The notes: generated by a model not told the origin, from the sequence alone. Shown: positions 12,874 to 24,579, numbered from the stretch's first letter. The stretch is 64,000 bases of DNA from Leclercia adecarboxylata (GCF_006171285.1 NZ_CP040889.1:1426001-1490000); one strand, 5' to 3'. Translations and numbers: made by a program.

Positions 12874-14115
12874 ATGACCATGCAATCCCCTGGTCTGCTC
12901 GCGCGCCTGGCGCAGGGCAGCCTCGTTAAACAAATACTGGTAGGTCTGGTGCTGGGTATTTTACTGGCCCTGGTCTCTAAACCCGCCGCCATCGCCACCG
13001 GCCTGCTCGGCACCCTGTTCGTTGGCGCGTTAAAGGCCGTCGCACCGGTCCTGGTGCTGATGCTGGTGATGGCCTCCATTGCCAACCACCAACACGGACA
13101 AAAAACCAACATTCGCCCTATTCTGTTCCTTTATCTGCTGGGGACCTTCTCTGCCGCGCTGACGGCGGTAGTCTTTAGCTTCCTGTTCCCGTCCACGCTG
13201 CATCTCACCTCTGCCGCGGGCGATATCACTCCGCCATCGGGCATCGTGGAAGTGCTTCGCGGCCTGCTGATGAGCATGGTCTCTAACCCGATTGACGCCC
13301 TGCTGAATGCCAACTATATCGGCATTCTGGTGTGGGCTGTTGGTCTGGGCTTTGCCCTGCGCCACGGTAACGACACTACCAAAAATCTGGTGAATGACGT
13401 ATCCAACGCCGTCACCTTTATGGTGAAAGTGGTTATTCGCTTTGCGCCAATCGGTATCTTCGGTCTGGTCTCCTCCACCCTGGCGACCACCGGGTTTGAA
13501 ACCCTGTGGGGCTATGCCCAGCTGCTGGTGGTGCTGGTGGGCTGCATGCTGCTGGTGGCGCTGGTGATCAACCCGCTGCTGGTGTTCTGGCAGATCCGCC
13601 GTAACCCGTATCCGCTGGTGCTGACCTGCCTGCGTGAGAGCGGCGTCTACGCCTTCTTCACCCGCAGCTCTGCGGCGAACATTCCGGTGAACATGGCCCT
13701 GGCCGAGAAGCTGAACCTGGATCGTGATACCTACTCCGTCTCCATCCCACTGGGTGCGACGGTGAACATGGCGGGTGCGGCGATCACCATCACCGTGCTG
13801 ACCCTGGCCGCCGTGCATACCCTGGGCGTGCCGGTCGATCTGCCAACCGCGCTGCTGCTGAGCGTCGTGGCCTCGCTGTGTGCCTGCGGTGCATCGGGTG
13901 TGGCGGGGGGTTCTCTGCTGCTGATCCCGCTGGCCTGTAATATGTTCGGTATTCCGAATGAAGTGGCGATGCAGGTTGTGGCGGTAGGCTTCATCATTGG
14001 CGTGCTGCAGGACTCCTGCGAAACCGCGCTGAACTCCTCCACCGACGTGCTGTTTACCGCTGCGGCCTGTCAGGCTGAAGACGCGCGTCTGGCGAAAAAC
14101 GCTCTGCGCAATTAA
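12874..14115 (+). CDS. sstT: Serine/threonine:Na+ symporter SstT
   Basis: Sodium-coupled importer of L-serine and L-threonine (dicarboxylate/amino acid:cation symporter family). The start at 12874 ([12 protein letters not shown]) with GAAGGA upstream gives 413 aa against 414 in E. coli. About eight membrane helices, the serine-rich loop [12 protein letters not shown] near residue 265 and the substrate/Na+ motif [15 protein letters not shown] near 290 are plain. E. coli has ygjV after sstT; here uxaA follows directly on the other strand. Confidence 0.96.
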   Translation: MTMQSPGLLARLAQGSLVKQILVGLVLGILLALVSKPAAIATGLLGTLFVGALKAVAPVLVLMLVMASIANHQHGQKTNIRPILFLYLLGTFSAALTAVVFSFLFPSTLHLTSAAGDITPPSGIVEVLRGLLMSMVSNPIDALLNANYIGILVWAVGLGFALRHGNDTTKNLVNDVSNAVTFMVKVVIRFAPIGIFGLVSSTLATTGFETLWGYAQLLVVLVGCMLLVALVINPLLVFWQIRRNPYPLVLTCLRESGVYAFFTRSSAANIPVNMALAEKLNLDRDTYSVSIPLGATVNMAGAAITITVLTLAAVHTLGVPVDLPTALLLSVVASLCACGASGVAGGSLLLIPLACNMFGIPNEVAMQVVAVGFIIGVLQDSCETALNSSTDVLFTAAACQAEDARLAKNALRN

Positions 14116-14122
14116 TAAAAAA

Positions 14123-14156
14123 GCCCGGTGGCGGCTACGCCTTACCGGGCCTACAG
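14123..14156. repeat. Single REP unit after sstT
   Basis: One palindromic unit, AGCCCGGTGGCGGCTACGCC followed by TTACCGGGCCTACAGG, lies between the sstT stop and its terminator. Confidence 0.75.
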
Positions 14157-14165
14157 GATAAAAGC

Positions 14166-14194
14166 AAAACGGCAACCCTGAGGTTGCCGTTTTT
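14166..14194 (+). terminator. sstT intrinsic terminator
   Basis: AACGGCAACC and GGTTGCCGTT form a stem with a CTGA loop, followed by a short T run. It sits 50 bases after the sstT stop. Confidence 0.85.
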
Positions 14195-14202
14195 AGTGTT
14201 TG

Positions 14203-14237
14203 TACCCTCTCCCCGTGGGAGAGGGTCAGGGTGAGGG
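14203..14237. repeat. Third copy of the CCCTCTCC palindromic repeat
   Basis: ACCCTCTCCCCGTGGGAGAG followed by GGTCAGGGTGAGGG, the same element as at 6210-6326, in the gap between convergent sstT and uxaA. Confidence 0.75.
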
Positions 14238-14253
14238 CATCAGGCCGCACCGC

Positions 14254-15741
14254 TTACAGCGTTACACCACTCTTAAAGATCGCCAGCTCGCGGAAGTCGT
14301 TTTTCTCGTTGCAGGCCTGCTTGCCGTTGGCGATATCCACAATCACATCAACGAATTCCGTTAACAGCTGCGGCATCGCTTTGCCGTGGATCAACTGACC
14401 GGCATCGAAATCAATCCAGTGCTTTTTCTTCGCCGCCAGCTCGCTGTTGGTGGCGATTTTCACCGTTGGCACAAAGCCGCCGTACGGCGTACCGCGACCG
14501 GTGCTGAACAGCACCATATGGCAGCCCGCACCCGCCAGGGCGCTGGTGGCGACGGCGTCGTTGCCCGGCGCGCTTAACAGGTTCAGACCCGGCGTGTTCA
14601 ACCGCTCGCCGTAGCGCAGAACATCCACCACCTGGCTGGCACCCGCTTTCTGGGTACAGCCGAGGGATTTCTCTTCCAGCGTGGTGATCCCGCCCGCCTT
14701 GTTGCCCGGGGATGGGTTCTCGTAAATCGGCTGGTTGTGGGCGATAAAGTACTGCTTGAAGTCGTTCACCATGGTGACGGTTTTTTCAAAGGTCGCTTCA
14801 TCGCGGCAGTGGCTCATCAGAATGCGCTCGGCACCGAACATCTCCGGCACTTCGGTCAGCACGGTAGTGCCGCCGTTGCCGATGACGTAATCGGAGAACT
14901 GGCCCAGCATCGGGTTCGCGGTGATGCCGGACAGGCCGTCCGAACCGCCGCACTCCAGACCAAACTTCAGCTCGCTCAGCTTGCCCGCTTCGCGCTGGTC
15001 GTGGCGCATCACCTCATACAGCTGATGCAGGTGTTCCAGACCGGCTTCCACTTCGTCGTCCTGGTGCTGGCACACCATAAAGTGAACGCGGGAAGGATCG
15101 AAATCGCCCAGCGTTTCACGGAAGGCATCCACCTGGTTGTTCTCACAGCCGAGGCCGATCACCAGCACCGCCCCGGCGTTCGGGTGGCGAACCATGTTTT
15201 GCAGCATGGTACGGGTGTTGATGTGGTCGTCGCCCAGCTGGGAACAGCCGTAGGTGTGGCTGAAGAGGAACACGCCGTCGGTGCCTTCTGCTTCATTGGT
15301 CTCTTTCAGGAAACGGCTCTGGATCTGACGGGCGATGCCGTTAACGCAGCCGACGGTGGGCAGGATCCACAGTTCATTGCGAATACCCACCTCACCGCTG
15401 GCGCGGCGGTAGATCTGGACGTCACGATCTGCCGCCTGGCTGCTCTCAGCCTGCAACTCAGGTTGATAGCTGTACTCATCCAGATCGCTCAGATTGGTGC
15501 GGGTATTGTGGGAGTGAATGAATTCACCCGCCGCGATATCCGCCAGCGCATGGCCAATAGGCAGACCGTATTTAACAACGTTCTCCCCTTTGGCAATGGG
15601 CTGCAGGGCAAATTTGTGCCCGCGCGCCATGTCCTGGCGCAGCGTGACGGTCTGGTTACCAAACGTCACGTCCAGCCCTTCGCTCAGGTCGGCCAGCGCG
15701 ACCGCAACGTTGTCCAGCGAATGGATTTTGATGTATTGCAT
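14254..15741 (-). CDS. uxaA: Altronate dehydratase UxaA
   Basis: Dehydrates D-altronate to 2-keto-3-deoxygluconate in galacturonate catabolism; iron-dependent, cytoplasmic. The 495 aa equal the E. coli length. The N-terminal SAF domain (residues 1-90) is followed by the UxaA/GarD dehydratase core, with conserved THTYGCSQLG-like FSHTYGCSQLGDD near 155, GLECGGSDGLSGITANP near 265 and NPSPGNKAGGITTLE near 345. Start 15741, 17 bases after the uxaC stop, so uxaCA is one operon, expected to be repressed by ExuR. Confidence 0.97.
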   Translation of the reverse strand: MQYIKIHSLDNVAVALADLSEGLDVTFGNQTVTLRQDMARGHKFALQPIAKGENVVKYGLPIGHALADIAAGEFIHSHNTRTNLSDLDEYSYQPELQAESSQAADRDVQIYRRASGEVGIRNELWILPTVGCVNGIARQIQSRFLKETNEAEGTDGVFLFSHTYGCSQLGDDHINTRTMLQNMVRHPNAGAVLVIGLGCENNQVDAFRETLGDFDPSRVHFMVCQHQDDEVEAGLEHLHQLYEVMRHDQREAGKLSELKFGLECGGSDGLSGITANPMLGQFSDYVIGNGGTTVLTEVPEMFGAERILMSHCRDEATFEKTVTMVNDFKQYFIAHNQPIYENPSPGNKAGGITTLEEKSLGCTQKAGASQVVDVLRYGERLNTPGLNLLSAPGNDAVATSALAGAGCHMVLFSTGRGTPYGGFVPTVKIATNSELAAKKKHWIDFDAGQLIHGKAMPQLLTEFVDVIVDIANGKQACNEKNDFRELAIFKSGVTL

Positions 15742-15758
15742 ATCAACCTCAGACGGCC

Positions 15759-17639
<1,881 letters not shown>

Positions 17640-18938
17640 ATGCGTAAAATTAAAGGGTTACGTTGGTACATGATCGCACTGGTGACGCTTGGCACCGTGC
17701 TGGGCTACCTGACGCGTAACACCATAGCGGCGGCTGCGCCAACGCTGATGGAAGAGCTGCACATCTCCACACAGCAATACTCCTATATCATCGCGGCCTA
17801 TTCCGCGGCTTATACCATCATGCAGCCGGTAGCGGGCTACGTGCTGGATATTCTGGGGACTAAAGTTGGCTACGCGGTGTTTGCCGTCACCTGGGCAATC
17901 TTCTGCGGCGCAACCGCGCTGGCAGGCAGCTGGGGTGGCCTGGCGCTGGCACGTGGCGCGGTCGGTGCAGCTGAAGCTGCGATGATCCCGGCGGGCCTGA
18001 AAGCGGCCTCCGAGTGGTTCCCGGCGAAAGAGCGTTCCATTGCGGTAGGCTACTTCAACGTGGGTTCCTCTATTGGCGCGATGATTGCTCCGCCGCTGGT
18101 GGTATGGGCTATCGTGATGCACAGCTGGCAGCTGGCGTTTATTCTCTCCGGCGTGCTGAGCTTCGCCTGGGCGATGTCCTGGCTCATCTTCTACAAACAC
18201 CCGCGCGATCAGAAGAAGCTCTCTGACGAAGAACGCGACTACATCATTAACGGCCAGGAATCCCAGCACCAGACCAATAACGGCAAGAAAATGTCTGTCC
18301 TGCAGATCCTGGGCACCCGCCAGTTCTGGGGTATCGCCCTGCCGCGTTTCCTGGCTGAGCCAGCATGGGGGACCTTCAACGCCTGGATCCCGCTGTTCAT
18401 GTTTAAAGTGTACGGCTTTAACCTGAAAGAGATCGCCATGTTCGCCTGGATGCCAATGCTGTTCGCAGACCTGGGCTGTATCGTCGGCGGCTACCTGCCA
18501 CCGCTGTTCCAGCGCTGGTTTGGCGTGAACCTGATTGTCTCCCGTAAAATGGTTGTCACCATGGGCGCCCTGCTGATGATTGGCCCGGGCATGATAGGCC
18601 TGTTCACCAGCCCGTATATTGCTATTGCCCTGCTGTGCGTCGGTGGTTTTGCTCACCAGTCTCTGTCCGGTGCGCTGATTACCCTCTCTTCCGACGTGTT
18701 CGGTCGTAATGAAGTGGCGACAGCGAACGGCCTGACCGGGATGGCTGCCTGGACCGCAAGCACCCTGTTTGCCCTGGTCGTCGGTGCGCTGGCTGACACC
18801 ATCGGCTTTAGCCCGCTGTTCGCGGTTCTGGCTGTCTTCGACCTGATGGGCGCGGTGCTTATCTGGACGGTACTGAAAAGCAAATCCGCTGAAGAGCTGC
18901 AGAAAGAGTCCCTCGGAAGGCCGGCGACGCAGAGTTAG
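17640..18938 (+). CDS. exuT: Hexuronate transporter ExuT
   Basis: Major-facilitator proton symporter for galacturonate and glucuronate (anion:cation symporter family). The start at 17640 (MRKIKGLRWYMI) gives 432 aa as in E. coli; two upstream in-frame ATGs would add a tail that lacks a counterpart. Twelve membrane helices are expected; LGYLTRNTIAAAAPT follows helix 1 and the signature GAAEAAMIPAGLKAASEWFP lies near residue 105. The last 15 residues diverge from E. coli. Divergent from uxaCA, followed by exuR behind a terminator. Confidence 0.96.
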   Translation: MRKIKGLRWYMIALVTLGTVLGYLTRNTIAAAAPTLMEELHISTQQYSYIIAAYSAAYTIMQPVAGYVLDILGTKVGYAVFAVTWAIFCGATALAGSWGGLALARGAVGAAEAAMIPAGLKAASEWFPAKERSIAVGYFNVGSSIGAMIAPPLVVWAIVMHSWQLAFILSGVLSFAWAMSWLIFYKHPRDQKKLSDEERDYIINGQESQHQTNNGKKMSVLQILGTRQFWGIALPRFLAEPAWGTFNAWIPLFMFKVYGFNLKEIAMFAWMPMLFADLGCIVGGYLPPLFQRWFGVNLIVSRKMVVTMGALLMIGPGMIGLFTSPYIAIALLCVGGFAHQSLSGALITLSSDVFGRNEVATANGLTGMAAWTASTLFALVVGALADTIGFSPLFAVLAVFDLMGAVLIWTVLKSKSAEELQKESLGRPATQS

Positions 18939-18960
18939 ATTTATTGCCGCCATACAGCTA

Positions 18961-18986
18961 AAAAGCCGCTTCCGGGCGGCTTTTTT
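18961..18986 (+). terminator. exuT intrinsic terminator
   Basis: AAAAGCCGC and GCGGCTTTTTT pair around TTCCGG, 22 bases after the exuT stop. Confidence 0.9.
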
Positions 18987-19059
18987 GCGAGCCAAATCTG
19001 GAGACAAATGGGTAAAAGTGGTATAACAAATAATTCGCCGTACCCTGCCTGGAGCGCAT

Positions 19060-19836
19060 ATGGAAATCAACGAACCCCGTCGTCTTTATCAGCAACTTGC
19101 CGCTGAGCTGAAAACTCGCATCGAGCAAGGCGTTTATCTGGTGGGTGACAAATTGCCTGCCGAGCGCTTTATTGCTGATGAAAAAAGCGTCAGCCGCACC
19201 GTGGTTCGTGAAGCCATCATCATGCTGGAAGTGGAAGGCTATGTTGAGGTGCGTAAAGGGTCCGGCATTCATGTGATCTCCAGCCAGGCAAAACACTCCC
19301 CGGCGCCGGATGAAAATCTGGAATTTGCTAACTACGGCCCGTTCGAGCTGCTCCAGGCTCGTCAGCTTATCGAGAGCAATATCGCCGAGTTTGCGGCGAC
19401 CCAGGTGACCAAGCAGGACATCATGAAGCTGATGGAGATCCAGGATAACGCGCGCAAAGAGAAATGCTTCCGCGATTCCGAATGGGACCTGCAGTTTCAC
19501 GTTCAGGTGGCTTTAGCGACGCAGAATACCGCCCTGGCTGCAATCGTGGAAAAAATGTGGACTCAGCGCGTTCATAACCCGTACTGGAAAAAACTGCACG
19601 ATCACATCGATTCCCGCACCGTGGATAACTGGTGCGACGATCATGACCAAATTCTTAAGGCGCTGATTCGTAAAGACCCGCATGCGGCAAAACTGGCGAT
19701 GTGGCAACATCTCGAGAACACCAAACAGATGCTGTTCAATGAAACCAGTGACGACTTCGAATTTAATGCCGACCGCTATCTTTTTGCTGAGAATCCGGTC
19801 GTTCACCTCGATAGCGCCGTCAGTCACGCAAAATAG
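19060..19836 (+). CDS. exuR: Hexuronate regulon repressor ExuR
   Basis: GntR-family (FadR subfamily) repressor of uxaCA and exuT, induced by tagaturonate or fructuronate. 258 aa as in E. coli. The winged helix-turn-helix spans residues 8-75, with [22 protein letters not shown]; the all-helical FCD ligand domain covers roughly 95-235 with the metal-site residues in [10 protein letters not shown]. It has its own promoter region after the exuT terminator, although readthrough from exuT is possible. Confidence 0.96.
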   Translation: MEINEPRRLYQQLAAELKTRIEQGVYLVGDKLPAERFIADEKSVSRTVVREAIIMLEVEGYVEVRKGSGIHVISSQAKHSPAPDENLEFANYGPFELLQARQLIESNIAEFAATQVTKQDIMKLMEIQDNARKEKCFRDSEWDLQFHVQVALATQNTALAAIVEKMWTQRVHNPYWKKLHDHIDSRTVDNWCDDHDQILKALIRKDPHAAKLAMWQHLENTKQMLFNETSDDFEFNADRYLFAENPVVHLDSAVSHAK

Positions 19837-20187
19837 TTTCCTTCTTCCTCTGGCAGGCGCTTCGCTGCGCCTTCCGCACCCGGTGGGTAAGTAAACATCT
19901 ATAGTGTCAGCCTTTGTAAATAGCCTCGCGTCCTCTCCCTGGGTTAAGACAAAATCACTCTTCGACATACGCAATTTCTGTGACGGATCCCATTGGGGTT
20001 TGTTACAATTAGATGCAAATTGCCGTTTAGCTTGTTAGTTAGTGCTTGCTTACCTAGCCATTTAACAGGGAACAGTTCTGGCCACACACTGTGTCCGCGA
20101 GCGACCATAATGAAATCATAAAAAATGTCGCCGTGCTGTTTGCCCCGGTTGACAGGTGCGTCGTTAACCGATTTCCAGGAACACTGA
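19837..20187. other. Intergenic region exuR-yqjA
   Basis: The 351 bases contain no gene that I recognise. They should hold the yqjA promoter; AT-rich stretches such as TTGTTACAATTAGATGC near 20000 are possible promoter elements. yqjA-mzrA is Cpx-regulated in E. coli, but I found no clear pair of GTAAA boxes at five-base spacing here. Confidence 0.4.
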
Positions 20188-20850
20188 ATGGAACTTTTGA
20201 CCCAACTACTTAATGCCTTATGGGCTCAGGATTTCGAAACGCTGGCCAATCCTTCCATGATTGGCATGCTCTATTTTGTCCTGTTTATGATTCTGTTTCT
20301 TGAAAACGGTCTGCTGCCGGCCGCTTTCCTGCCAGGCGATAGTCTGCTGGTGCTGGTTGGCGTGCTCTGTGCAAAAGGGGCAATGCAGTTTCCGCAAACC
20401 GTGCTGCTGCTGACTATCGCGGCCAGCCTCGGCTGCTGGTTGAGCTATATCCAGGGGCGATGGCTTGGCAATACGCGCATCGTGCAGAACTGGCTGTCGC
20501 ATTTACCGGCGCACTATCACCAGCGGGCGCATCACCTGTTCCACAAACATGGGCTCTCTGCGCTGCTGGTTGGCCGTTTTATCGCCTTTGTCCGCACCCT
20601 TTTGCCAACGATTGCCGGTCTTTCCGGTCTCAGCAGCGCGCGTTTCCAGTTCTTTAACTGGATGAGCGGCCTGCTGTGGGTGCTGATCCTCACCACGCTT
20701 GGGTATCTGCTCGGCAAGACGCCGGTGTTTTTGAAGTATGAAGATCAATTGATGTCCTGCCTGATGCTGCTGCCGGTTGTGCTGCTGGTGTTCGGGCTGA
20801 TTGGTTCGCTGGTTGTTCTCTGGAAGAAAAAACATGGAAGTCAGGGCTAA
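20188..20850 (+). CDS. yqjA: DedA-family inner-membrane protein YqjA
   Basis: DedA (SNARE-associated/VTT) membrane protein needed in E. coli for proton-motive-force maintenance and alkaline or drug tolerance, probably a proton-coupled transporter or lipid scramblase. The 220 aa match E. coli YqjA closely. Family hallmarks are [16 protein letters not shown] near residue 35 (acid and FLPGD motif) and [19 protein letters not shown] near 130 (arginine and proline motif). mzrA begins four bases past its stop. Confidence 0.95.
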   Translation: MELLTQLLNALWAQDFETLANPSMIGMLYFVLFMILFLENGLLPAAFLPGDSLLVLVGVLCAKGAMQFPQTVLLLTIAASLGCWLSYIQGRWLGNTRIVQNWLSHLPAHYHQRAHHLFHKHGLSALLVGRFIAFVRTLLPTIAGLSGLSSARFQFFNWMSGLLWVLILTTLGYLLGKTPVFLKYEDQLMSCLMLLPVVLLVFGLIGSLVVLWKKKHGSQG

Positions 20851-20854
20851 CGTA

Positions 20855-21238
20855 ATGGCCAGTTCAAACGCGTCACTGCGTCGTCTCTCTTATGCCATGA
20901 TCGCGCTGGTGATGTTCAGCGCGCTCTTGCTGGCCTGGTCTGCGCTGCAAAAGCAGGAGTCGACGCTCGCTATCCGCGCCGTCAGTCAGGGCGTCAGCAT
21001 GCCGGATGGTTTCTCCATCTGGCATCATCTGGATGCCAACGGCATTCAGTTCAAAAGCATTACTCCGCAGAACGACGTGCTGCTGATCACCTTCGACTCC
21101 AGCGTAGAGAGCGCTGCCGCGAAGAAGGTGCTCGATCGCAGCCTGCCGCATGGCTACATCATTGCTCAGCAGGATGACAACAGTCAGACGGCAGCATGGC
21201 TGACGCGTCTGCGAGATACGTCGCGCCTGTTAGGTTAA
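20855..21238 (+). CDS. mzrA: EnvZ/OmpR modulator MzrA
   Basis: Small inner-membrane protein that contacts EnvZ and raises OmpR phosphorylation, linking the Cpx response to EnvZ-OmpR. Starting at 20855 ([10 protein letters not shown]), where CAGGG precedes, gives 127 aa, the E. coli length. Residues 13-34 form one membrane helix, the rest is periplasmic, with conserved [10 protein letters not shown] and [13 protein letters not shown]. The N-terminus before the helix differs from E. coli. Cotranscribed with yqjA. Confidence 0.92.
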   Translation: MASSNASLRRLSYAMIALVMFSALLLAWSALQKQESTLAIRAVSQGVSMPDGFSIWHHLDANGIQFKSITPQNDVLLITFDSSVESAAAKKVLDRSLPHGYIIAQQDDNSQTAAWLTRLRDTSRLLG

Positions 21239-21392
21239 ATTTCCACTATTCTGAATCTTTTCACTCACTTTGGTGATATCACCGTTTACTTACTATGCTT
21301 AAGTACGCGGAGCACCTCTCATTCGTACTCCGCACGACCCTGGAGATCGACATTCCCGCAGGTTATGTCGAAAACAATGGAAGGTTTCAACA

Positions 21393-21761
21393 ATGAAATA
21401 CCGCATCGCCCTGGGCCTCGCCCTTTTTTCTTTGAGCACAGCATCGTTCGCTTCATCTCTTTGTCAGGAGAAGGAACAGGATATCCAACGCGAGATCAGT
21501 TACGCTGAAAAGCATAACAATCAGAGCAGAATCAATGGATTGAAAAAAGCTCTGAGCGAAGTCAAAGCTAACTGCTCCGACAGCAAATTGCGCGCCGATC
21601 ATCAGCGCAAGATTGCCGAGCAGAAAGAGGAGATTGCTGAACGCCGTCGGGATCTGACGGAAGCAAAAGAGAAAGGCGATGCGGATAAAGTTGCCAAACG
21701 TGAGCATAAACTGCAAGAAGCGCAGAACGAACTGAAAGCGCTTGAGTCTCGCGACTACTGA
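21393..21761 (+). CDS. yqjC: Periplasmic DUF1090 protein YqjC
   Basis: A 122-aa exported protein of unknown role. Residues 1-20 are a signal peptide ending ASFA. The mature part is almost wholly helical and charged, with two cysteines (about 24 and 61) and a coiled-coil like KIAEQKEEIAERRRDLTEAK, typical of the DUF1090 family. It starts the yqjC-D-E-K cluster; in E. coli these genes are stationary-phase and acid induced. Confidence 0.9.
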   Translation: MKYRIALGLALFSLSTASFASSLCQEKEQDIQREISYAEKHNNQSRINGLKKALSEVKANCSDSKLRADHQRKIAEQKEEIAERRRDLTEAKEKGDADKVAKREHKLQEAQNELKALESRDY

Positions 21762-21790
21762 TCTAATGGACATCGTAACAGGAGAGAATC

Positions 21791-22096
21791 ATGTCAAAAG
21801 ATACCACGTCAGACCATTTACGCGCTGAACTGAAGTCCCTGGCGGATACCCTGGAAGAGGTGCTGAGCTCCTCAAGCGACAAGTCGAAAGAAGAGCTGAG
21901 CAAACTGCGCAATAAAGCGGAGAAGGCCCTGCACGAGAGCCGCTATCGCCTGGGTGAAACCAGCGACGTGCTGGCGAAACAGACCCGTGAGGCCGCCGCG
22001 CGCGCTGATGAGTACGTGCGTGAGAATCCTTGGGCCGGCGTAGGCATTGGTGCTGCGGTGGGCGTTGTCATCGGCATGCTGCTTACGCGACGTTAA
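21791..22096 (+). CDS. yqjD: Ribosome-associated inner-membrane protein YqjD
   Basis: ElaB/YqjD (DUF883) family protein of 101 aa that anchors inactive 100S ribosomes to the inner membrane in stationary phase in E. coli. A long charged amphipathic helix (residues 8-80) precedes a C-terminal membrane helix with the glycine-rich WAGVGIGAAVGVVIGML and a final TRR. The spacing of two bases to yqjE shows an operon. Confidence 0.94.
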   Translation: MSKDTTSDHLRAELKSLADTLEEVLSSSSDKSKEELSKLRNKAEKALHESRYRLGETSDVLAKQTREAAARADEYVRENPWAGVGIGAAVGVVIGMLLTRR

Positions 22097-22098
22097 TT

Positions 22099-22497
22099 AT
22101 GGAAGATTCACGTCAACCACAAGGGCCCGCAAAAAACGTCCTCGGTATCGGACAGCGGATTTTAACCACACTTGTCGGCATCGCTGAGACGCGAATCCGG
22201 CTGGCAGTGGTTGAACTGGAAGAAGAGAAAGCTAACCTCTTCCAGCTGCTACTGATGTTGGGGTTGACCATGCTCTTCGCCGCCTTTGGCCTGATGAGCC
22301 TGATGGTATTGATTATCTGGGCAGTCGATCCGCAGTATCGTCTTAATGTGATGATTGGCACCACCGTGGTGCTGCTGCTTGCCGCCCTGATTGGGGGAAT
22401 ATGGACGATGCGCAAAGTGCGCCACTCCACCCTGTTACATCATACCCGTAAGGAACTGGCCAACGATCGGTCGTTGCTGGAGGATGACAAAAAGTGA
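22099..22497 (+). CDS. yqjE: Inner-membrane protein YqjE
   Basis: A phage-holin-E-superfamily membrane protein of unknown function, 132 aa from the ATG at 22099 (MEDSRQPQGP); E. coli has 134. Two membrane helices are visible at about 48-73 and 83-105, with charged tails. It follows yqjD after two bases and overlaps yqjK by four (GTGA), so translation is coupled. Confidence 0.92.
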   Translation: MEDSRQPQGPAKNVLGIGQRILTTLVGIAETRIRLAVVELEEEKANLFQLLLMLGLTMLFAAFGLMSLMVLIIWAVDPQYRLNVMIGTTVVLLLAALIGGIWTMRKVRHSTLLHHTRKELANDRSLLEDDKK

Positions 22498-22808
22498 GCA
22501 GAAGCCGATCGGAACGTGAGCGAGAAAAAGCATTTTTGCTGAGCCAGATCCAGCAGCAAAGGCTGGATCTGTCGGCCGGCAGCCGTGACTGGCTGGAAGC
22601 GACGCACAGTTACGATCGCGGATGGACGATGTTCCTCAACCTGCGCGCCTGGGCGCTGGTAGGGAGCAGTATCCTGGCGGTGAAAGCTGTCCGCCATCCG
22701 AACAGGCTGATCCGCTGGGCGCGTCGTGGCTTTGGTATCTGGAGCGCCTGGAAGCTGGTTAAAACCACACTTACCCAGCAACAGCTTCGCAAATCCGAAA
22801 CGCACTGA
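22494..22808 (+). CDS. yqjK: YqjK-like protein
   Basis: A small basic protein of 104 aa starting at GTG 22494, inside the yqjE stop. The N-terminus is very charged (SRSRSEREREKAFL), one weak hydrophobic helix lies near 50-65 and the C-terminal half is Arg/Trp-rich. It corresponds to E. coli YqjK (99 aa), function unknown; last gene of the yqjCDEK cluster. Confidence 0.88.
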   Translation: MSRSRSEREREKAFLLSQIQQQRLDLSAGSRDWLEATHSYDRGWTMFLNLRAWALVGSSILAVKAVRHPNRLIRWARRGFGIWSAWKLVKTTLTQQQLRKSETH

Positions 22809-22829
22809 CGTTTAGCCTGCTCCACTCGT

Positions 22830-22855
22830 AAAGCGCCTGAGGGCGCTTTATTTTT
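22830..22855 (+). terminator. yqjCDEK terminator
   Basis: AAAGCGCC and GGGCGCTTT pair with a TGA loop and are followed by ATTTTT, 22 bases after yqjK. Confidence 0.85.
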
Positions 22856-23029
22856 ATCCCCTCCCCCTCTGCTTGCTCAATATCTTTGATAAAGATTGAC
22901 AGTTTTCCTTGCTAACAATCGGCATTCGCCCCGTTTATGATTCTCTCCATCGACAGCGAGACCGCGGCATCCGCCCGATTTTGCACATTAAATAGGTTTC
23001 ACAGCCCAAATGGTTCCCTGGAGAGTAAG

Positions 23030-23422
23030 ATGAAAAAATTAGAAGATGTTGGTGTACTGGTAGCGCGCGTTCTGATGCCAATCCTGTTTATTACTGCAGG
23101 CTGGGGCAAAATCGGTGGTTATGCCGGTACCCAGCAGTATATGGAAGCAATGGGCGTTCCGGGGTTCCTGCTGCCGTTGACCATTCTGCTTGAACTGGGT
23201 GGTGGTCTGGCAATCCTGTTCGGTTTCCTGACTCGTACTACCGCGCTGTTCACCGCAGGCTTCACCCTGCTGACCGCGTTCCTGTTCCACAGCAACTTTG
23301 CGGAAGGCGTGAACTCTCTGATGTTCATGAAAAACCTGACCATCGCGGGCGGTTACCTGCTGCTGGCTATCACCGGTCCGGGTGCGTTCAGTATCGACCG
23401 CGTCCTGAATAAGAAGTGGTAA
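23030..23422 (+). CDS. yqjF: DoxX-family membrane protein YqjF
   Basis: Four-helix inner-membrane protein of the DoxX family, 130 aa from the ATG at 23030 (MKKLEDVGVLVARV) with GAGAG upstream; same length as in E. coli. DoxX hallmarks are the GWGKIGGY segment near residue 25 and the LELGGGLAILFGF helix near 60. Role unknown; the neighbour yqjG, a quinone-glutathione reductase, and the known links of DoxX proteins to thiol and quinone stress suggest a redox task. Confidence 0.93.
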   Translation: MKKLEDVGVLVARVLMPILFITAGWGKIGGYAGTQQYMEAMGVPGFLLPLTILLELGGGLAILFGFLTRTTALFTAGFTLLTAFLFHSNFAEGVNSLMFMKNLTIAGGYLLLAITGPGAFSIDRVLNKKW

Positions 23423-23439
23423 GCACGCTATACTGAATC

Positions 23440-23469
23440 AAAAAGCGAGGAGATCTCTCCTCGCTTTTG
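23440..23469 (+). terminator. yqjF terminator
   Basis: AAAAGCGAGGAGA pairs with TCTCCTCGCTTTT, giving a long stem with a T run, 18 bases after yqjF. Confidence 0.9.
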
Positions 23470-23487
23470 CTATCTAAGGAGGAATAA

Positions 23488-24474
23488 ATGGGACAACTCG
23501 TAGACGGCGTCTGGCAGGATACCTGGTATGACACCAAATCAACCGGGGGACGTTTCAAACGTTCTGTTTCGGCCTTCCGTAACTGGCTCACCGCCGACGG
23601 TGCGCCTGGCCCGAGCGGTGAAGGCGGCTTTGCGGCCGAGAAAGATCGTTATCACCTCTATGTTTCTCTGGCCTGTCCGTGGGCGCACCGTACCCTGATC
23701 GTCCGCGCCCTGAAGGGGCTGGACTCGCTGATCCCCGTCTCGGTGGTGCATCCGCTGATGCTGGAGAACGGCTGGACCTTTGGCGATGACTTCCCGGCGG
23801 CCACCGGCGACTCGCTCTATCACCATGATTTTCTTTACCAGCTCTACCTGCGCGCCGATCCGCACTACACCGGCCGCGTTACCGTTCCGGTACTGTGGGA
23901 CAAGAAAAATCAGACCATCGTCAGCAATGAGTCGGCCGAAATCATCCGCATGTTTAACACCGCGTTTGATGCCCACGGAGCCCGGGCGGGCGATTATTAT
24001 CCGCCTGCGCTGCGCGATAAGATTGATGACCTGAATAGCTGGATCTACGACAACGTCAATAACGGCGTCTATAAGGCCGGTTTTGCCACCAGCCAGGAAG
24101 CCTATGATGAAGCCGTGACCAACGTCTTTAAGTCGCTGGAGCGTCTGGAGCAGATCCTGGGCCAGCACCGCTATCTGACCGGCAACCAGCTGACCGAAGC
24201 GGATATTCGTCTGTGGACCACGCTGGTGCGCTTTGACCCGGTTTACGTCACCCATTTTAAGTGCGACAAACACCGGATCAGCGATTACCTCAACCTGTAC
24301 GGTTTCCTGCGCGACATTTATCAGATGCCGGGGATCGCGGAGACGGTCGATTTTGACCACATCCGTAACCACTACTATCGCAGCCATAAAACCATCAATC
24401 CGACGGGCATTATTTCCATTGGCCCGTGGCAGGATCTGAACGAACCGCACGGGCGCGACGTCCGCTTCGGCTAA
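23488..24474 (+). CDS. yqjG: Glutathionyl-hydroquinone reductase YqjG
   Basis: Xi-class glutathione transferase that reduces glutathionyl-hydroquinones to free hydroquinone and disulfide. The 328 aa equal E. coli YqjG. The thioredoxin-like N-terminal domain has the catalytic Cys63 in SLACPWAHR; the helical C-terminal domain includes LTEADIRLWTTLVRFDPVY near 235. AGGAGG lies just before the ATG, a strong ribosome site. Confidence 0.96.
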   Translation: MGQLVDGVWQDTWYDTKSTGGRFKRSVSAFRNWLTADGAPGPSGEGGFAAEKDRYHLYVSLACPWAHRTLIVRALKGLDSLIPVSVVHPLMLENGWTFGDDFPAATGDSLYHHDFLYQLYLRADPHYTGRVTVPVLWDKKNQTIVSNESAEIIRMFNTAFDAHGARAGDYYPPALRDKIDDLNSWIYDNVNNGVYKAGFATSQEAYDEAVTNVFKSLERLEQILGQHRYLTGNQLTEADIRLWTTLVRFDPVYVTHFKCDKHRISDYLNLYGFLRDIYQMPGIAETVDFDHIRNHYYRSHKTINPTGIISIGPWQDLNEPHGRDVRFG

Positions 24475-24480
24475 GCCTCA

Positions 24481-24504
24481 GGGGCGCTGTTCCGGCGCCC
24501 TTTA
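24481..24504 (+). terminator. yqjG terminator-like hairpin
   Basis: GGGGCGC and GCGCCC pair around TGTTCCG with a short T run, six bases after yqjG. Confidence 0.65.
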
Positions 24505-24579
24505 CACCCCTTTATTCCCGTCTATGCTTTAGTGGATCGCTTAAAAAACAAGTGATTAATTGCTATTGAGGTCAAAAAC